A stretch of 64,000 bases of DNA, from positions 10,427-74,426 of the forward strand of contig NZ_JBBMFT010000009.1 of NCBI RefSeq assembly GCF_040095835.1. Reading direction: 5' to 3'. Positions 34,390 to 43,560 of the stretch are shown here, one piece after another. This DNA comes from Flavonifractor hominis. Lineage in GTDB: Bacteria > Bacillota > Clostridia > Oscillospirales > Oscillospiraceae. Below the pieces are notes generated by a model. That model saw only the letters and a list, made by a program, of their open reading frames with translations. It was not told the origin of the DNA and did no database searches. Numbering within the stretch: position 1 is the first letter of the stretch; each line of letters opens with the position of its first letter. The position numbers were made by a program, and so were the translations under genes.

Positions 34390-36159
34390 TTACCGGTTGG
34401 CCTCGTTGACCTGGCGCAGAGCTGCGTCGATGGCCTGGTCGTAAGCGGCGAATTTCTCCTGTTGGTCGTTGGGGACCTCGTATTTCATCTTGGCCAGGGA
34501 CTCGAAAATGCCGGTGGCCTTCAGCTGGGACAGGGGGATGGCCCGGGAGACGATGTCCTTGGCCCCGGCGTAGAGCTTGAGGATGAGCTGCATCATCTTC
34601 AGCTGCTTGTCCAGAGGCACGTAGGTGTCGATGGCGTGGTAGGCGTTCTGCTGCAGAAAGCCCACCCGGATGAGCTTGGCGGTCTCGATGATGAGCTTTT
34701 GATCCTCGGGCAGCACGTCGGCGCCGATGAGCTTGACGATCTCCATCAGCTCCGACTCCTTGAGCAGCAGGTGGGAGAGCTGGTGCCGGGCGGGGACGAA
34801 TTCCGGCCCCACGTGCTCGTCGTACCAGGGGCGCAGGTCGTCGGCGTACTCGGAATAGGAGGTCAGCCAGTTGATAGAGGGGAAGTGGCGGGCGTAGGCC
34901 AGGGCACGGTCCAGGCCCCAGAAGGTGCGCACATAGCGCTTGGTGTTCTGGGTGACCGGCTCGGAAAAGTCGCCGCCCTGGGGGGACACCGCGCCGATGA
35001 CGGTGACCGAGCCCTCCTTGCCCTCCAGGGTGCGGACGTAGCCCGCCCGCTCGTAGAACTCCGCCAGCCGGGAGGCCAGATAGGCGGGGAAGCCCTCCTC
35101 GGCGGGCATCTCCTCCAGCCGGCCGGAGATCTCACGCAGGGCCTCGGCCCAGCGGGAGGTGGAGTCGGCCATGAGGGCCACGTGGTAGCCCATGTCCCGG
35201 TAATATTCCGCAATGGTCATGCCGGTGTACACCGACGCCTCGCGGGCGGCCACCGGCATGTTGGAGGTGTTGGCGATGAGGATAGTCCGGTTCATCAGCG
35301 GCTGCTGGCTCTTGGGGTCCAGCAGCTCGGAGAACTCCTCCAGGGCCTGGGTCATCTCGTTGCCGCGCTCGCCGCAGCCCAGGTAGACGATGATGTCCGC
35401 GTCCGACCACTTGGCCAGCTGGTGCTGGGTCATGGTCTTGCCCGCGCCGAAGGGGCCGGGGATGGCGGCGGCGCCCCCCTTGCCGATGGGGAAGAGGGTG
35501 TCGATGATCCGCTGGCCGGTGACCAGGGGCCGGTCGATGGGCAGGCGCTCGGCCATGGGCCGGGCGGTGCGGATGGGCCAGCGCTGGGCCAGCTTCAGGG
35601 TGTGGGTGCGGCCGTGGTCGTCGGTGAGCTCCACCAGCGGCTCGGTGACGGTGTGGGGCCCGGGCTGGGCCACCGCGGTGACCGAGCCGGACAGCCCGGC
35701 GGGGACCAGGCAGCGGTGGACGATCAGCGGGGTCTCCGGGCAGGAGGCGTACAGCGTGCCCGGGCTCACCCGGTCCCCCACCTTGACGTGGAGGGTGACC
35801 TCCCACTGCCTGGACTCGTCCAGGGAGGGCAGGTTCAGCCCCCGGCGGATGAAGGGACCGCTCAGGTCCTGGACCACCTTCAGGGGGCGGGCGATGCCGT
35901 CGAAAATATTGGTCAGCAGGCCGGGGCCCAGGGTGATGGCCATGGGGGCTCCCTGGCTCACCACCGGCTGGCCGGGCTTGAGCCCGGCGGTGTCCTCATA
36001 GACCTGGACGGTGGCGGCGTCCCGGTCGACGCTGACCACCTCGCCGATCAGGCCCTCCTCGCCCACGTGGACCATGTCCATCATGGCCAGGCCCCGGTCG
36101 CCGGTGACCTTGACCACCGGGCCGTTGATGCCGTGGATGGTATAGCGGGGTTGGTTCAT
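34390..36159 (-). CDS. atpA: V-type ATP synthase subunit A (catalytic)
   Basis: 589 aa from ATG 36159 (MNQPRYTIHGINGPVVKVTG); an in-frame ATG at 36183 overlaps the subunit E stop (ATGA) and would add 8 residues. P-loop GPFGAGKTMTQHQLAKW (about residue 235), the ~90-residue non-homologous insert, and the Glu of GCGERGNEMTQ are present. It hydrolyses or makes ATP in the cytoplasmic head. Confidence 0.97.
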   Translation of the reverse strand: MNQPRYTIHGINGPVVKVTGDRGLAMMDMVHVGEEGLIGEVVSVDRDAATVQVYEDTAGLKPGQPVVSQGAPMAITLGPGLLTNIFDGIARPLKVVQDLSGPFIRRGLNLPSLDESRQWEVTLHVKVGDRVSPGTLYASCPETPLIVHRCLVPAGLSGSVTAVAQPGPHTVTEPLVELTDDHGRTHTLKLAQRWPIRTARPMAERLPIDRPLVTGQRIIDTLFPIGKGGAAAIPGPFGAGKTMTQHQLAKWSDADIIVYLGCGERGNEMTQALEEFSELLDPKSQQPLMNRTILIANTSNMPVAAREASVYTGMTIAEYYRDMGYHVALMADSTSRWAEALREISGRLEEMPAEEGFPAYLASRLAEFYERAGYVRTLEGKEGSVTVIGAVSPQGGDFSEPVTQNTKRYVRTFWGLDRALAYARHFPSINWLTSYSEYADDLRPWYDEHVGPEFVPARHQLSHLLLKESELMEIVKLIGADVLPEDQKLIIETAKLIRVGFLQQNAYHAIDTYVPLDKQLKMMQLILKLYAGAKDIVSRAIPLSQLKATGIFESLAKMKYEVPNDQQEKFAAYDQAIDAALRQVNEANR

Positions 36160-36179
36160 CGTAGTGGCGCCATCCTTTC

Positions 36180-36785
36180 TCATTCGTCGGACAGAGACAG
36201 CCCGAACAGTTCTGCAAAATGGCCGGACAGGTCGCCGGCGGCGCTGTCAAAGGAGGAGTCCACCCGCAGGCCCAGGGCGTGGGATTCGGCGATGAGCCCG
36301 CCCATGCGGAACTCCCCCTCCCGGAAGTGCAGCGGCACCCCCGGCGCGGCGGCCGACAGGGCCGCCTGATACCCCATGTCGTCGGGGCGGAGGGTGACCA
36401 GCACGTCCTGGGCCCCCTCCAGCTGCTCCAGCGCCTGGCGCAGCAGTTCCTCCAGCCGCCGGCCGTAGGCCGGGGTGCGGGTGAAGGCGGCGATCTTGGC
36501 CCGCACCAGGGCAAAGACCTCCTGGGCCATCTCGCTGCGGCGCAGGTAGAGGGCCTTCTTGTTCTCCAGCATGTGGCGGGAGACCGTGCGGCCCGCCTCG
36601 GCCTGGATGCGGGAGACCTCCTCGTGAATGTATTCGTAGGCGTCCTTGAGGGCCTCGCTCTCCGCCTCCTGGAACCGCTGGTCCCGGCGGCGGCGCACCT
36701 CCTCCATGGCCCGCTTGCTCTCGGCGGAGGCCTCCGCCAGGATCTTGGCGGTGAAGCGGTCCAGTTTCTGGTTCATATCAGGCAT
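36180..36785 (-). CDS. atpE: V-type ATP synthase subunit E (peripheral stalk)
   Basis: 201 aa. Long N-terminal charged helix (RFTAKILAEASAESKRAMEE ... SEALKDAYEYIHEEV, residues 8-110) and a C-terminal alpha/beta domain ending in GGLIAESHALGLRVDSSF. It pairs with the G-type subunit as a stator. CAGGGAGG precedes ATG 36785. Confidence 0.88.
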   Translation of the reverse strand: MPDMNQKLDRFTAKILAEASAESKRAMEEVRRRRDQRFQEAESEALKDAYEYIHEEVSRIQAEAGRTVSRHMLENKKALYLRRSEMAQEVFALVRAKIAAFTRTPAYGRRLEELLRQALEQLEGAQDVLVTLRPDDMGYQAALSAAAPGVPLHFREGEFRMGGLIAESHALGLRVDSSFDSAAGDLSGHFAELFGLSLSDE

Positions 36786-36807
36786 GGTAAACCTCCCTGC
36801 CGGGCCA

Positions 36808-37116
36808 TCAGAGCTTGATGCCGATGGCCTCGCGGATATAGCGTGTGATGGAGTCGGGCGCCCGGCCGGCGCTGTGCCGGTCGGGGATCTCCACCACCAG
36901 GGGCCGTTTGCCGGTAAGCTTCAGCGGGGCGATGACGTCCCGGCACAGGCCGGCCAGATGTTCCGTGATGAGCAGCACGGCGATCTCCGGGTCGTCGGCG
37001 GCGGTTTGGATGGCGGCGCGGGCCAGCGCCTCCTCCCGGACCACCACGCCCTCGATCCCCGCCAGGCGCAGCCCCACCTGGGTGTCCGTGCTGTCGGTGA
37101 TGACAAAGTATTTCAT
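36808..37116 (-). CDS. atpF: V-type ATP synthase subunit F
   Basis: 102 aa from ATG 37116 (MKYFVITDSTDTQVGLRLAG), a Rossmann-like domain with VLLITEHLAGLC. It binds subunit D on the rotor. The longer frame from 37128 lacks a good ribosome site; GAGG lies 7 bases before 37116. Confidence 0.9.
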   Translation of the reverse strand: MKYFVITDSTDTQVGLRLAGIEGVVVREEALARAAIQTAADDPEIAVLLITEHLAGLCRDVIAPLKLTGKRPLVVEIPDRHSAGRAPDSITRYIREAIGIKL

Positions 37117-37167
37117 AGATAGCCTCACAGTCCTTCCGCCCCGGCGGAAGTCAGATGGAACGGCGGA

Positions 37168-37593
37168 TCACACGAACAGCAGCAGCAGGGCCACGATCAG
37201 GCCGTACAGGGCCACGCCTTCGGCCAGGCCCACGAAGATCAGGGCCTTACCGAAGGCCTTGTCGTTCTCCGAGATGGCGCCCAGGGCGGCCGAGGCGGAG
37301 GAGGCCACGGCGATGCCGCCGCCGATGCCGCTCAGGCCCACGGCCAGGGCGGCGCCCACGTACTTGAGGCCCTCGGCGATGCCGCCGGCGGCCGCGGCGG
37401 CCTCAGCCCCGGCAGCGGAGGCGCTGCCGCCGATGCCCACCACGCTGGCCAGCACCAGGAAGGCGAAGAAGGAGGCGATGTTGGCCCCCAGGGCGCGCTT
37501 GGCCTTGCGGCCGGTGTACTTGCGGATGCCGATGAGGAACAGGGGGGAGAAGACCGCAAAGGCGGCGAACAGCAGGACGATGAATTTCAGCAT
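37168..37593 (-). CDS. atpK: V-type ATP synthase subunit K (membrane ring)
   Basis: 141 aa, four hydrophobic segments: ~2-22, 36-56, 78-106, 117-141. Only the last pair has the usual ATP-synthase-C features (AVGLSGIGGGIAVASSASAA and ALIFVGLAEGVALYGLI, whose Glu is the ion site). The first pair is divergent and lacks a carboxylate, as in fused two-hairpin V-type proteolipids. Whether Na+ or H+ is moved cannot be read reliably here. GAGGAGG precedes ATG 37593. Confidence 0.93.
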   Translation of the reverse strand: MLKFIVLLFAAFAVFSPLFLIGIRKYTGRKAKRALGANIASFFAFLVLASVVGIGGSASAAGAEAAAAAGGIAEGLKYVGAALAVGLSGIGGGIAVASSASAALGAISENDKAFGKALIFVGLAEGVALYGLIVALLLLFV

Positions 37594-37617
37594 GATTGAT
37601 TGACCTCCTCAGGTTGT

Positions 37618-39567
37618 TCAGTTGATGCGGGTGGCATAGTCGATCTTTTTGGGGGTAAAGGGGATGCCGCCGTCGTCGTAGAAGCGGCCGAAGAGCTCGT
37701 AAAATTCCAGACGGAGTACCTGGATGCCCACCAGCAGGCCCTCAAAGCCCATGACGAAGGCGTTGCCCAGCACCAGGATGAGGATGCCCACCGGGCCGCC
37801 CACGCCGCCGGCCAGCTCGGCCAGCATGTGGACCACCAGCATCAGGCCCACGTGGGTGATGGCGTAGGCGCCCACGCGCATGAAGGACAGGGTGTTGGTC
37901 AGGTAGCTCAGCAGGGTTTCAAACAGCTCGAACACGCCGGTGCCCAGCACCTCGCCGGGGGAGAAGCGCTTCCAGTCCGGATCGCCGGCCAGCAGGTGGG
38001 ACAGCGGCTCCCGCAGGAGCATGAGCACCAGGGGCAGGATCAGCACCGGCAGCACGTAGGCCGGCACGAAGAGGTTGACGCCGAAGGCCAGGGTGGCCAC
38101 CGCGGCAAAGAGCAGCCCGGCGTAAAAGACGATGCCGGCCACGCCGTTGGGCCCGAAGAGGATCTTTTCGTAATTTTTCTGCCGGATGCCGTTGAGGATG
38201 TTGATGACCATCACCAGCAGCAGCATGAACACGCCCAGGCAGATGGACATCACCAGCAGCAGCAGCACGTTGCTCACCACGCCCAGCCCGGCAAAGGTGG
38301 TCTCCTCCATGATCTTGAACCCGGGCAGCAGCTCTTCAAAGCCGAAGACCGAGCCGTAGACGCACCCGAACAGCGCGCCGGACAGGCCGCAGCAGGTGAT
38401 GATGCCGCCCAGCCACATGCGCTTCCACCGGGAGAGCACCAGCCCGATGAGGGCCAGGCACAGCCCCTGGCCCAGATCGCCGAACATGATGCCGAAGAAC
38501 AGGCAGTAGGTGAGGGCCATGAAGAGGGAGGGGTCCTTCTCGTTGTAGGCGGGCAGGCCGTACATCTCCAGGAAGGGCTGGAACACCCGGCCCAGGAAGG
38601 AGTTTTTCAGCTTGGTGGGGGGCTTGACGTGGTGTACGTCGTCGGCGGTGTCGGCCACGCAGGAGAGGTTGGGGAAGCCGGCCAGCTTGCCCTCGATCTC
38701 GGGCAGGTCGGCCGCCGGGACCCAGCCGGTGAGGTAGAAGGTCCCCCGGCTGCGGCAGGCGTACCGCCGCAGGTCGCAGCACTCGCTGTGCCAGCGCAGG
38801 CAGGAGTAGGCCGAGAGGATCTTCTCCCGCTCCTGCTCCCGCAGGGCGTTGGCCTGTTCCTCCAGCTGGGCCAGGGCGGCGCGGGTCTCGCTGGCCTGGG
38901 CCTCCAGCTGGGCGATGGCGGTGTCCACCGTGCCGTGGGGCGGGTCCTCCAGGCGGATGCGGTGGAAGTGCAGGGAGTTGAGCAGGGAGTCCACCTTGTG
39001 GTGGGCGTCCTTGGTGGTGAAGTAGACCCCGTAGACCCGGCGGGAGCCCACCATGGTGGGCACGAAGAAGAGGTCCTCCTCGTCGTTGAAGGTCTCACGG
39101 AAGCTGTCGTAGGTCTCCCGGGGGAGATAGCCGTAGCGGAAGCGGGCGTAATCCATGCCCATCAGCTCGTCCAGGCTGACGTTGAGGCCGCGCAGGTTTT
39201 GCAGCCGCTCCTTGGTGCCGTGGATCTCGTCGGCCTTGTGCTCCAGCTCCTCCCGCCGGGCGGAGAGCTGGCTGACGCGCTGGGACAGCCCGTCGAAATA
39301 GGCGCTGAGCTGTTCGCTCTGGGTGTCTGGGTCAAAGGGGGCGTATGCCAGGGGGATACCCGCCTCATCGGCCACCTCCACCGAGCGGTGGAGAAGGGCG
39401 CGGTAGGGGTTTTCCGGCTCCAGGGGGCGCAGGCCCTTGACGCTCTTGAGCAGGGTTATGGCCTGTTCCGGGTGAAACTCCTGATCGATGACGCAGGCGC
39501 GGACCACATCGTCGAACCGCTCCAGCGGGCCGGCGATGGTCAGCAGCTTCATCGGGACAACGGACAT
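37618..39567 (-). CDS. atpI: V-type ATP synthase subunit I (stator membrane subunit)
   Basis: 649 aa. N-terminal ~320 residues are soluble with coiled coils (AQLEAQASETRAALAQLEEQ); the C-terminal half has about seven or eight membrane helices (PSLFMALTYCLFFGIMFGDL, RVGAYAITHVGLMLVVHMLA). The conserved Arg of the ion path lies in SFMRVGAYA. GAAGGAGC precedes ATG 39567. Confidence 0.95.
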   Translation of the reverse strand: MSVVPMKLLTIAGPLERFDDVVRACVIDQEFHPEQAITLLKSVKGLRPLEPENPYRALLHRSVEVADEAGIPLAYAPFDPDTQSEQLSAYFDGLSQRVSQLSARREELEHKADEIHGTKERLQNLRGLNVSLDELMGMDYARFRYGYLPRETYDSFRETFNDEEDLFFVPTMVGSRRVYGVYFTTKDAHHKVDSLLNSLHFHRIRLEDPPHGTVDTAIAQLEAQASETRAALAQLEEQANALREQEREKILSAYSCLRWHSECCDLRRYACRSRGTFYLTGWVPAADLPEIEGKLAGFPNLSCVADTADDVHHVKPPTKLKNSFLGRVFQPFLEMYGLPAYNEKDPSLFMALTYCLFFGIMFGDLGQGLCLALIGLVLSRWKRMWLGGIITCCGLSGALFGCVYGSVFGFEELLPGFKIMEETTFAGLGVVSNVLLLLVMSICLGVFMLLLVMVINILNGIRQKNYEKILFGPNGVAGIVFYAGLLFAAVATLAFGVNLFVPAYVLPVLILPLVLMLLREPLSHLLAGDPDWKRFSPGEVLGTGVFELFETLLSYLTNTLSFMRVGAYAITHVGLMLVVHMLAELAGGVGGPVGILILVLGNAFVMGFEGLLVGIQVLRLEFYELFGRFYDDGGIPFTPKKIDYATRIN

Positions 39568-39600
39568 CGCGGTAGCTCCTTCCTCAGATGGACGGCGGGG

Positions 39601-40644
39601 TCATTCCCCCACCAGATCTGCAAATTCCTTGTTGTAGGGCACGCCGTACTTCACCGACTCGATCACGTTGACCAGCACCGAGGTCTCCAGATCCTTCAGC
39701 TCCAGATAGGCCATGGCGGTGTAGACCGACGGGGGCACGCTGGCCAGCTGGCGCTTGTTGAAGCGGTAGATGGCGCGCAGGTAGTATTCCTCCACCTCGT
39801 CCACATGCACGTTCTCGAAGCAGTCCCGGTAGGGGGAGTCCCGCAGCAGGGCGAACACCCCCTCGGCGCCGGGGGCGGCGCAGAGGCTGCGGGTGAACTC
39901 CGGATTGAGCCGGTAGTGGAAGGGGAAGAGGATGCGCAGGTAGGTGTCCGGCTCGGTCTGGGGGAAATAGGTCTTGAGCCGGAGCACGTGGATGATGTTC
40001 AACAGGTCGATCTGCTCCCCCAGGGCCCGCAGCAGGACCTTCTGAGTATGGCCCCGGTACTGCTGGCGGACGATGCGGTAAAAGTAGGCGTAATAGGCCG
40101 TGCGCAGCAGGGCCTCGGTGAGGGTGTAGTCGGGCACCTCCCCCTCCCGGGCGGGGCGCAGCTGCTGGAGCACCGGGGCGTAGATGGTGTCCCGGGCGGC
40201 CTGGAGCAGCTGGTCGTAGCTGGTGCAGGCGGCGGTGGCGGCCTCGTCCAGCCGGCCGTGGAGCAGGATGGCGTGGGCCGGTGGGGCGGGGAGGGCGTAT
40301 TTGCCCGACTTGAGCCGGCGCAGGGCGTTGAGGATGGCGGTGCGCTCGGCCGCGCGCACCCGGAACTGCATCAGGGGCTTGTCCGTGCGGGGGACGTAGT
40401 AGCACAGGCTCTGGTACTCCAGGCGCAACTCCTCCTGCAGGGCGGACTCCACCTCGATGCGCCCCACATACCCCCAGCTGCCCGGCGGGATAAGGGCCAG
40501 AGCACGGCTCCACCCCGGGTGCTGGCGCAGGTATTCCAGGATCTCCGCCTCATTGCGCAGCCCGGCCAGATGGGCAAAATCAGCCGCGCGCAGGCGTTTG
40601 CCGTACAGCGCGCGGACTTTGGCCGAGAGCGCCCCGTAGGTCAT
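39601..40644 (-). CDS. atpC: V-type ATP synthase subunit C
   Basis: 347 aa from ATG 40644 (MTYGALSAKVRALYGKRL), preferred because GGGGGCGGAG sits just upstream; GTG 40659 and ATG 40656 are alternatives overlapping the previous stop. The all-helical protein joins the rotor shaft to the membrane ring. Tyr-rich motif LLRTAYYAYFYRIVRQQYRG in the middle. Confidence 0.88.
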   Translation of the reverse strand: MTYGALSAKVRALYGKRLRAADFAHLAGLRNEAEILEYLRQHPGWSRALALIPPGSWGYVGRIEVESALQEELRLEYQSLCYYVPRTDKPLMQFRVRAAERTAILNALRRLKSGKYALPAPPAHAILLHGRLDEAATAACTSYDQLLQAARDTIYAPVLQQLRPAREGEVPDYTLTEALLRTAYYAYFYRIVRQQYRGHTQKVLLRALGEQIDLLNIIHVLRLKTYFPQTEPDTYLRILFPFHYRLNPEFTRSLCAAPGAEGVFALLRDSPYRDCFENVHVDEVEEYYLRAIYRFNKRQLASVPPSVYTAMAYLELKDLETSVLVNVIESVKYGVPYNKEFADLVGE

Positions 40645-40655
40645 CTCCGCCCCCA

Positions 40656-40979
40656 TCACGGCTGTACGCCCACGATCATGGAGAACAGGGTGTCCACCCA
40701 GCGCTCCTTATTCTTTTCGTAAGAGGACTCCACCGCCCGCATCACGTTGTCCAGCCGCTGGTCCAGTTTTTCCAGGGCCTCCTGGGCGGCGCGCTCCTCC
40801 GTGTGCTGGACGGTTTCCAGGCGGTTGCGGGCCCGGTCCATGTAGCTCTCCCGCATGGCGGCCACGTCCCGCTCCAGATCGGCCTGGGCCTGTTCCCGGC
40901 GCTCCCGGGCCTCCTCGGCCAGGGCCTTGGCGCCCTGTTCGGCGGCCATGATCTGGCTGACCATCTCGGCATAGTCCAT
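40656..40979 (-). CDS. V-type ATP synthase G/H-type stator subunit
   Basis: 107 aa, one long charged helix (IMAAEQGAKALAEEARERRE ... AALEKLDQ-like repeats) that would coil with subunit E. ATG 40979 has GGAGGTG upstream; a longer frame to 41063 is rejected. First gene of the operon. Confidence 0.82.
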   Translation of the reverse strand: MDYAEMVSQIMAAEQGAKALAEEARERREQAQADLERDVAAMRESYMDRARNRLETVQHTEERAAQEALEKLDQRLDNVMRAVESSYEKNKERWVDTLFSMIVGVQP

Positions 40980-41233
40980 ATCGCTTACACCTCCGTTGTC
41001 ATTGGCTTGGAAGAGAATGGGCATGTTTTTATTATCATACCATGGGGCGCAGGATAATTCCACAAGAAATTGATACAGTCAACAAAAATCTTTTTGCACA
41101 GCGTACAAAGCGGCCACCGCCGGGCGGCGCGGATGTGGATGGACTATTGTAATCCGGGAAAGGGGCGTATATAATAAATCCAATCATACGTTTCCGGCGA
41201 TTCCGGAGACCGGTAGAGATAGGAGGAAGCATT
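40980..41233. promoter_or_regulatory. divergent promoter region, V-ATPase operon and Lrp regulator
   Basis: Plus strand: TATAAT at 41170-41175 with a weak TTGTAA 16 bp upstream, then AGGAGGAAG before the lrp start. Minus strand: TTGACT (41082-41077) followed after 17 bp by a poor -10 (AATTAT), or alternatively TATGAT nearer the gene. No operator is evident. Confidence 0.45.
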
Positions 41234-41713
41234 ATGACGAAGCTGCTCCGGCTTTTGGAGGGGGACTGCACCCTGACCCCCGAACAGCTTGCATCCATGA
41301 CCGGCATGACCGTGGAAGAAGTCCAGGCTGCCGTGCGCCGTTATGAAGAAGAGAAGGTCATTCTGGGCTACCAGGCCATCGTGGACTGGGACCGCACCGA
41401 CCGGGAGGCGGTGACCGCCCTGATCGAGGTAAAGGTGACCCCCCAGCGCGGGGAGGGCTTCGACCGGGTGGCCGAGCGCATCTACCAGTATGACGAGGTG
41501 GAGAGCGTCTACCTCATGAGCGGCGCGTTCGATCTGACGGTCATCATCTCGGGCCGCACCCTGAAAGAGGTGGCCCAGTTTGTGGGGGAGCGCCTGTCCA
41601 CCCTGGAGGACGTGACGGGCACCGCCACCCATTTCATCCTGCATAAATATAAGGAGAAGCACCTGATCTTTGAAAAGCAGGAGCAGCAGGCGAAGGAGTG
41701 GATTTTCTCATGA
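41234..41713 (+). CDS. Lrp/AsnC family transcriptional regulator
   Basis: 159 aa. N-terminal winged HTH (LTPEQLASMTGMTVEEVQAA) and C-terminal RAM ligand domain (YDEVESVYLMSGAFDLTVII). Senses amino acids and likely regulates the following aminotransferase gene, with which it is translationally coupled (ATGA 41710-41713). AGGAGG precedes ATG 41234. Confidence 0.93.
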   Translation: MTKLLRLLEGDCTLTPEQLASMTGMTVEEVQAAVRRYEEEKVILGYQAIVDWDRTDREAVTALIEVKVTPQRGEGFDRVAERIYQYDEVESVYLMSGAFDLTVIISGRTLKEVAQFVGERLSTLEDVTGTATHFILHKYKEKHLIFEKQEQQAKEWIFS

Positions 41714-42897
41714 ATTACGACGAAATACTCTGCCGGCGCATCCAGCAGGTCCAGCCCTCTGGCATCCGGCGTTTTTTTGACATCCTGGAGGAGATGAAGG
41801 ACGCCATCTCCCTGGGCGTGGGCGAGCCCGATTTCGTCACCCCCTGGCACATCCGGGATGCGGGCATCTACTCCCTGGAGAAGGGCTTTACCAAATACAC
41901 CTCCAACGCCGGTATGGCCGAGCTGCGCCGGGAGATCGCGGCCTATCTGGAGCGCCGGTTCGATTTGCGGTATGACTTTGCCCGGCAGATCATTGTGACG
42001 GTGGGCGGCAGCGAGGCCATCGACCTGGCCATGCGCTGCCTGCTCAACCCCGGCGACGAGGTCATCATCCCCGTGCCCTCCTTTGTGTGCTACGGGCCGC
42101 TGGCCTCCATGGCGGGGGGCACCCCGGTGTATGTGGAGCTCAAGGCGGAGAACGAGTTCCGCCTCACCCCCGAGCAGCTCCGCGCCGCCATCACCCCCCG
42201 CACCAAGATCCTGGTGCTCCCCTTCCCCTCCAACCCCACCGGCGGCATCATGGAGCGCGCCGACCTGGAGGCCATTGCCGACGTGCTGCGGGGCACCGAC
42301 ATCATGGTGCTCTCCGACGAGATCTACGCCGAGCTGACCTACGGCCAGCACCACGTGTCCATGGCCAACCTGCCCGACATGTATGAGCGCACCCTGGTGG
42401 TCAACGGCTTCTCCAAGAGCCACGCCATGACGGGCTGGCGCATGGGCTACCTCTGCGGGCCGGCCCCCCTGATCCAGCAGATGCTCAAGCTGCATCAGTT
42501 CGGCATCATGTCCGCCCCCACCATCAGCCAGTACGCTGCCATCGAGGCCATGCGCAACGGCGACGGGGACATCGAGAAGATGCGCGATGAGTACGACGGC
42601 CGCCGCCGCTATCTGGTGGAAGGGCTGCGGCGCATCGGCCTGCCCTGCTTTGAGCCCAAGGGCGCCTTCTACGTCTTCCCCGACATCCGCAGCACCGGGC
42701 TGAGCTCGGACGAGTTCTGCGAGCGGTTTTTGATGGAGGAGAAGGTGGCGGTCATCTCGGGCGCCGCCTTCGGCCCGGGGGGCGAGGGCTTTGTGCGCTG
42801 CTGCTACGCCACCAGCATGAAGGACATCGCCGAGGCCCTGACCCGTATGGACAACTTCCTGACCAACCTGCGCAAGAAGCAGGGCCGGCAGGACTGA
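41710..42897 (+). CDS. pyridoxal-phosphate aminotransferase (class I/II)
   Basis: 395 aa. Motifs: SLGVGEPDFVTPWHIRDAG, YTSNAGMAELRREIA, FPSNPTGGIM, PLP lysine in NGFSKSHAMTGWRMGY (about residue 237), and the Arg near GFVRCCYA. Most like aspartate/aromatic aminotransferases of the PatA/AspB type; substrate not determined. Context with Lrp and ThrH suggests amino-acid synthesis. Confidence 0.93.
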   Translation: MNYDEILCRRIQQVQPSGIRRFFDILEEMKDAISLGVGEPDFVTPWHIRDAGIYSLEKGFTKYTSNAGMAELRREIAAYLERRFDLRYDFARQIIVTVGGSEAIDLAMRCLLNPGDEVIIPVPSFVCYGPLASMAGGTPVYVELKAENEFRLTPEQLRAAITPRTKILVLPFPSNPTGGIMERADLEAIADVLRGTDIMVLSDEIYAELTYGQHHVSMANLPDMYERTLVVNGFSKSHAMTGWRMGYLCGPAPLIQQMLKLHQFGIMSAPTISQYAAIEAMRNGDGDIEKMRDEYDGRRRYLVEGLRRIGLPCFEPKGAFYVFPDIRSTGLSSDEFCERFLMEEKVAVISGAAFGPGGEGFVRCCYATSMKDIAEALTRMDNFLTNLRKKQGRQD

Positions 42898-42931
42898 GCG
42901 CCGGAAGGCGCCGCGAAAGGAGGAGCGGAGC

Positions 42932-43534
42932 ATGTACATCACCTGTCTGGATATGGAGGGGGTCCTGGTCCCCGAGATCTGGATCGCCTTTGCCGAGGCC
43001 GCCGGCATCCCGGAGCTCAAGCGCACCACCCGGGACGAGCCGGACTACGACAAACTCATGCGTTTCCGCCTGGACATCCTGAAGGAGCACGGCCTGGGCC
43101 TGAAGGAGATCCAGCGGACCATCGAAGGCATCGACCCGCTGCCCGGGGCCAGGGAATTCCTGGACGAGCTGCGGTCCTTCACCCAGGTCATCATCCTCAG
43201 CGATACCTTTGAGCAGTTCGCCCAGCCCCTGATGAAAAAGCTGAACTGGCCCACCCTGTTCTGCAACACCCTGGAGGTGGCGGGCGACGGGACCATCACC
43301 GGCTTTCAGATGCGCTGTCCCCAGTCCAAGCTCACCACGGTGAAGGCCCTGCAGAGCATCGGCTACGAGACCATTGCCGCCGGGGACAGCTTCAACGATC
43401 TGGGCATGATTCAGGCCAGCAAGGCGGGCTTCCTGTTCAAGAGCACCGAGCAGATCAAGGCCGATCATCCCGAGCTGCCCGCCTATGAGCGATTCCCCGA
43501 CCTGCTGGCCGCCATCCGCGGCGCCATGGTCTGA
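42932..43534 (+). CDS. thrH: ThrH: phosphoserine phosphatase/homoserine phosphotransferase
   Basis: 200 aa HAD protein. The ThrH-specific start ITCLDMEGVLVPEIWIAFAE replaces the usual DxDGT, with TTRDEPDYDKLM, VIILSDTFEQFAQPLM and AAGDSFNDLGM as remaining HAD motifs. ThrH can supply serine by dephosphorylating phosphoserine and can move phosphate to homoserine. AAAGGAGGAG precedes ATG 42932. Confidence 0.93.
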   Translation: MYITCLDMEGVLVPEIWIAFAEAAGIPELKRTTRDEPDYDKLMRFRLDILKEHGLGLKEIQRTIEGIDPLPGAREFLDELRSFTQVIILSDTFEQFAQPLMKKLNWPTLFCNTLEVAGDGTITGFQMRCPQSKLTTVKALQSIGYETIAAGDSFNDLGMIQASKAGFLFKSTEQIKADHPELPAYERFPDLLAAIRGAMV

Positions 43535-43560
43535 TTTCAGTCCGGAAGTGAGTGAGGAAC

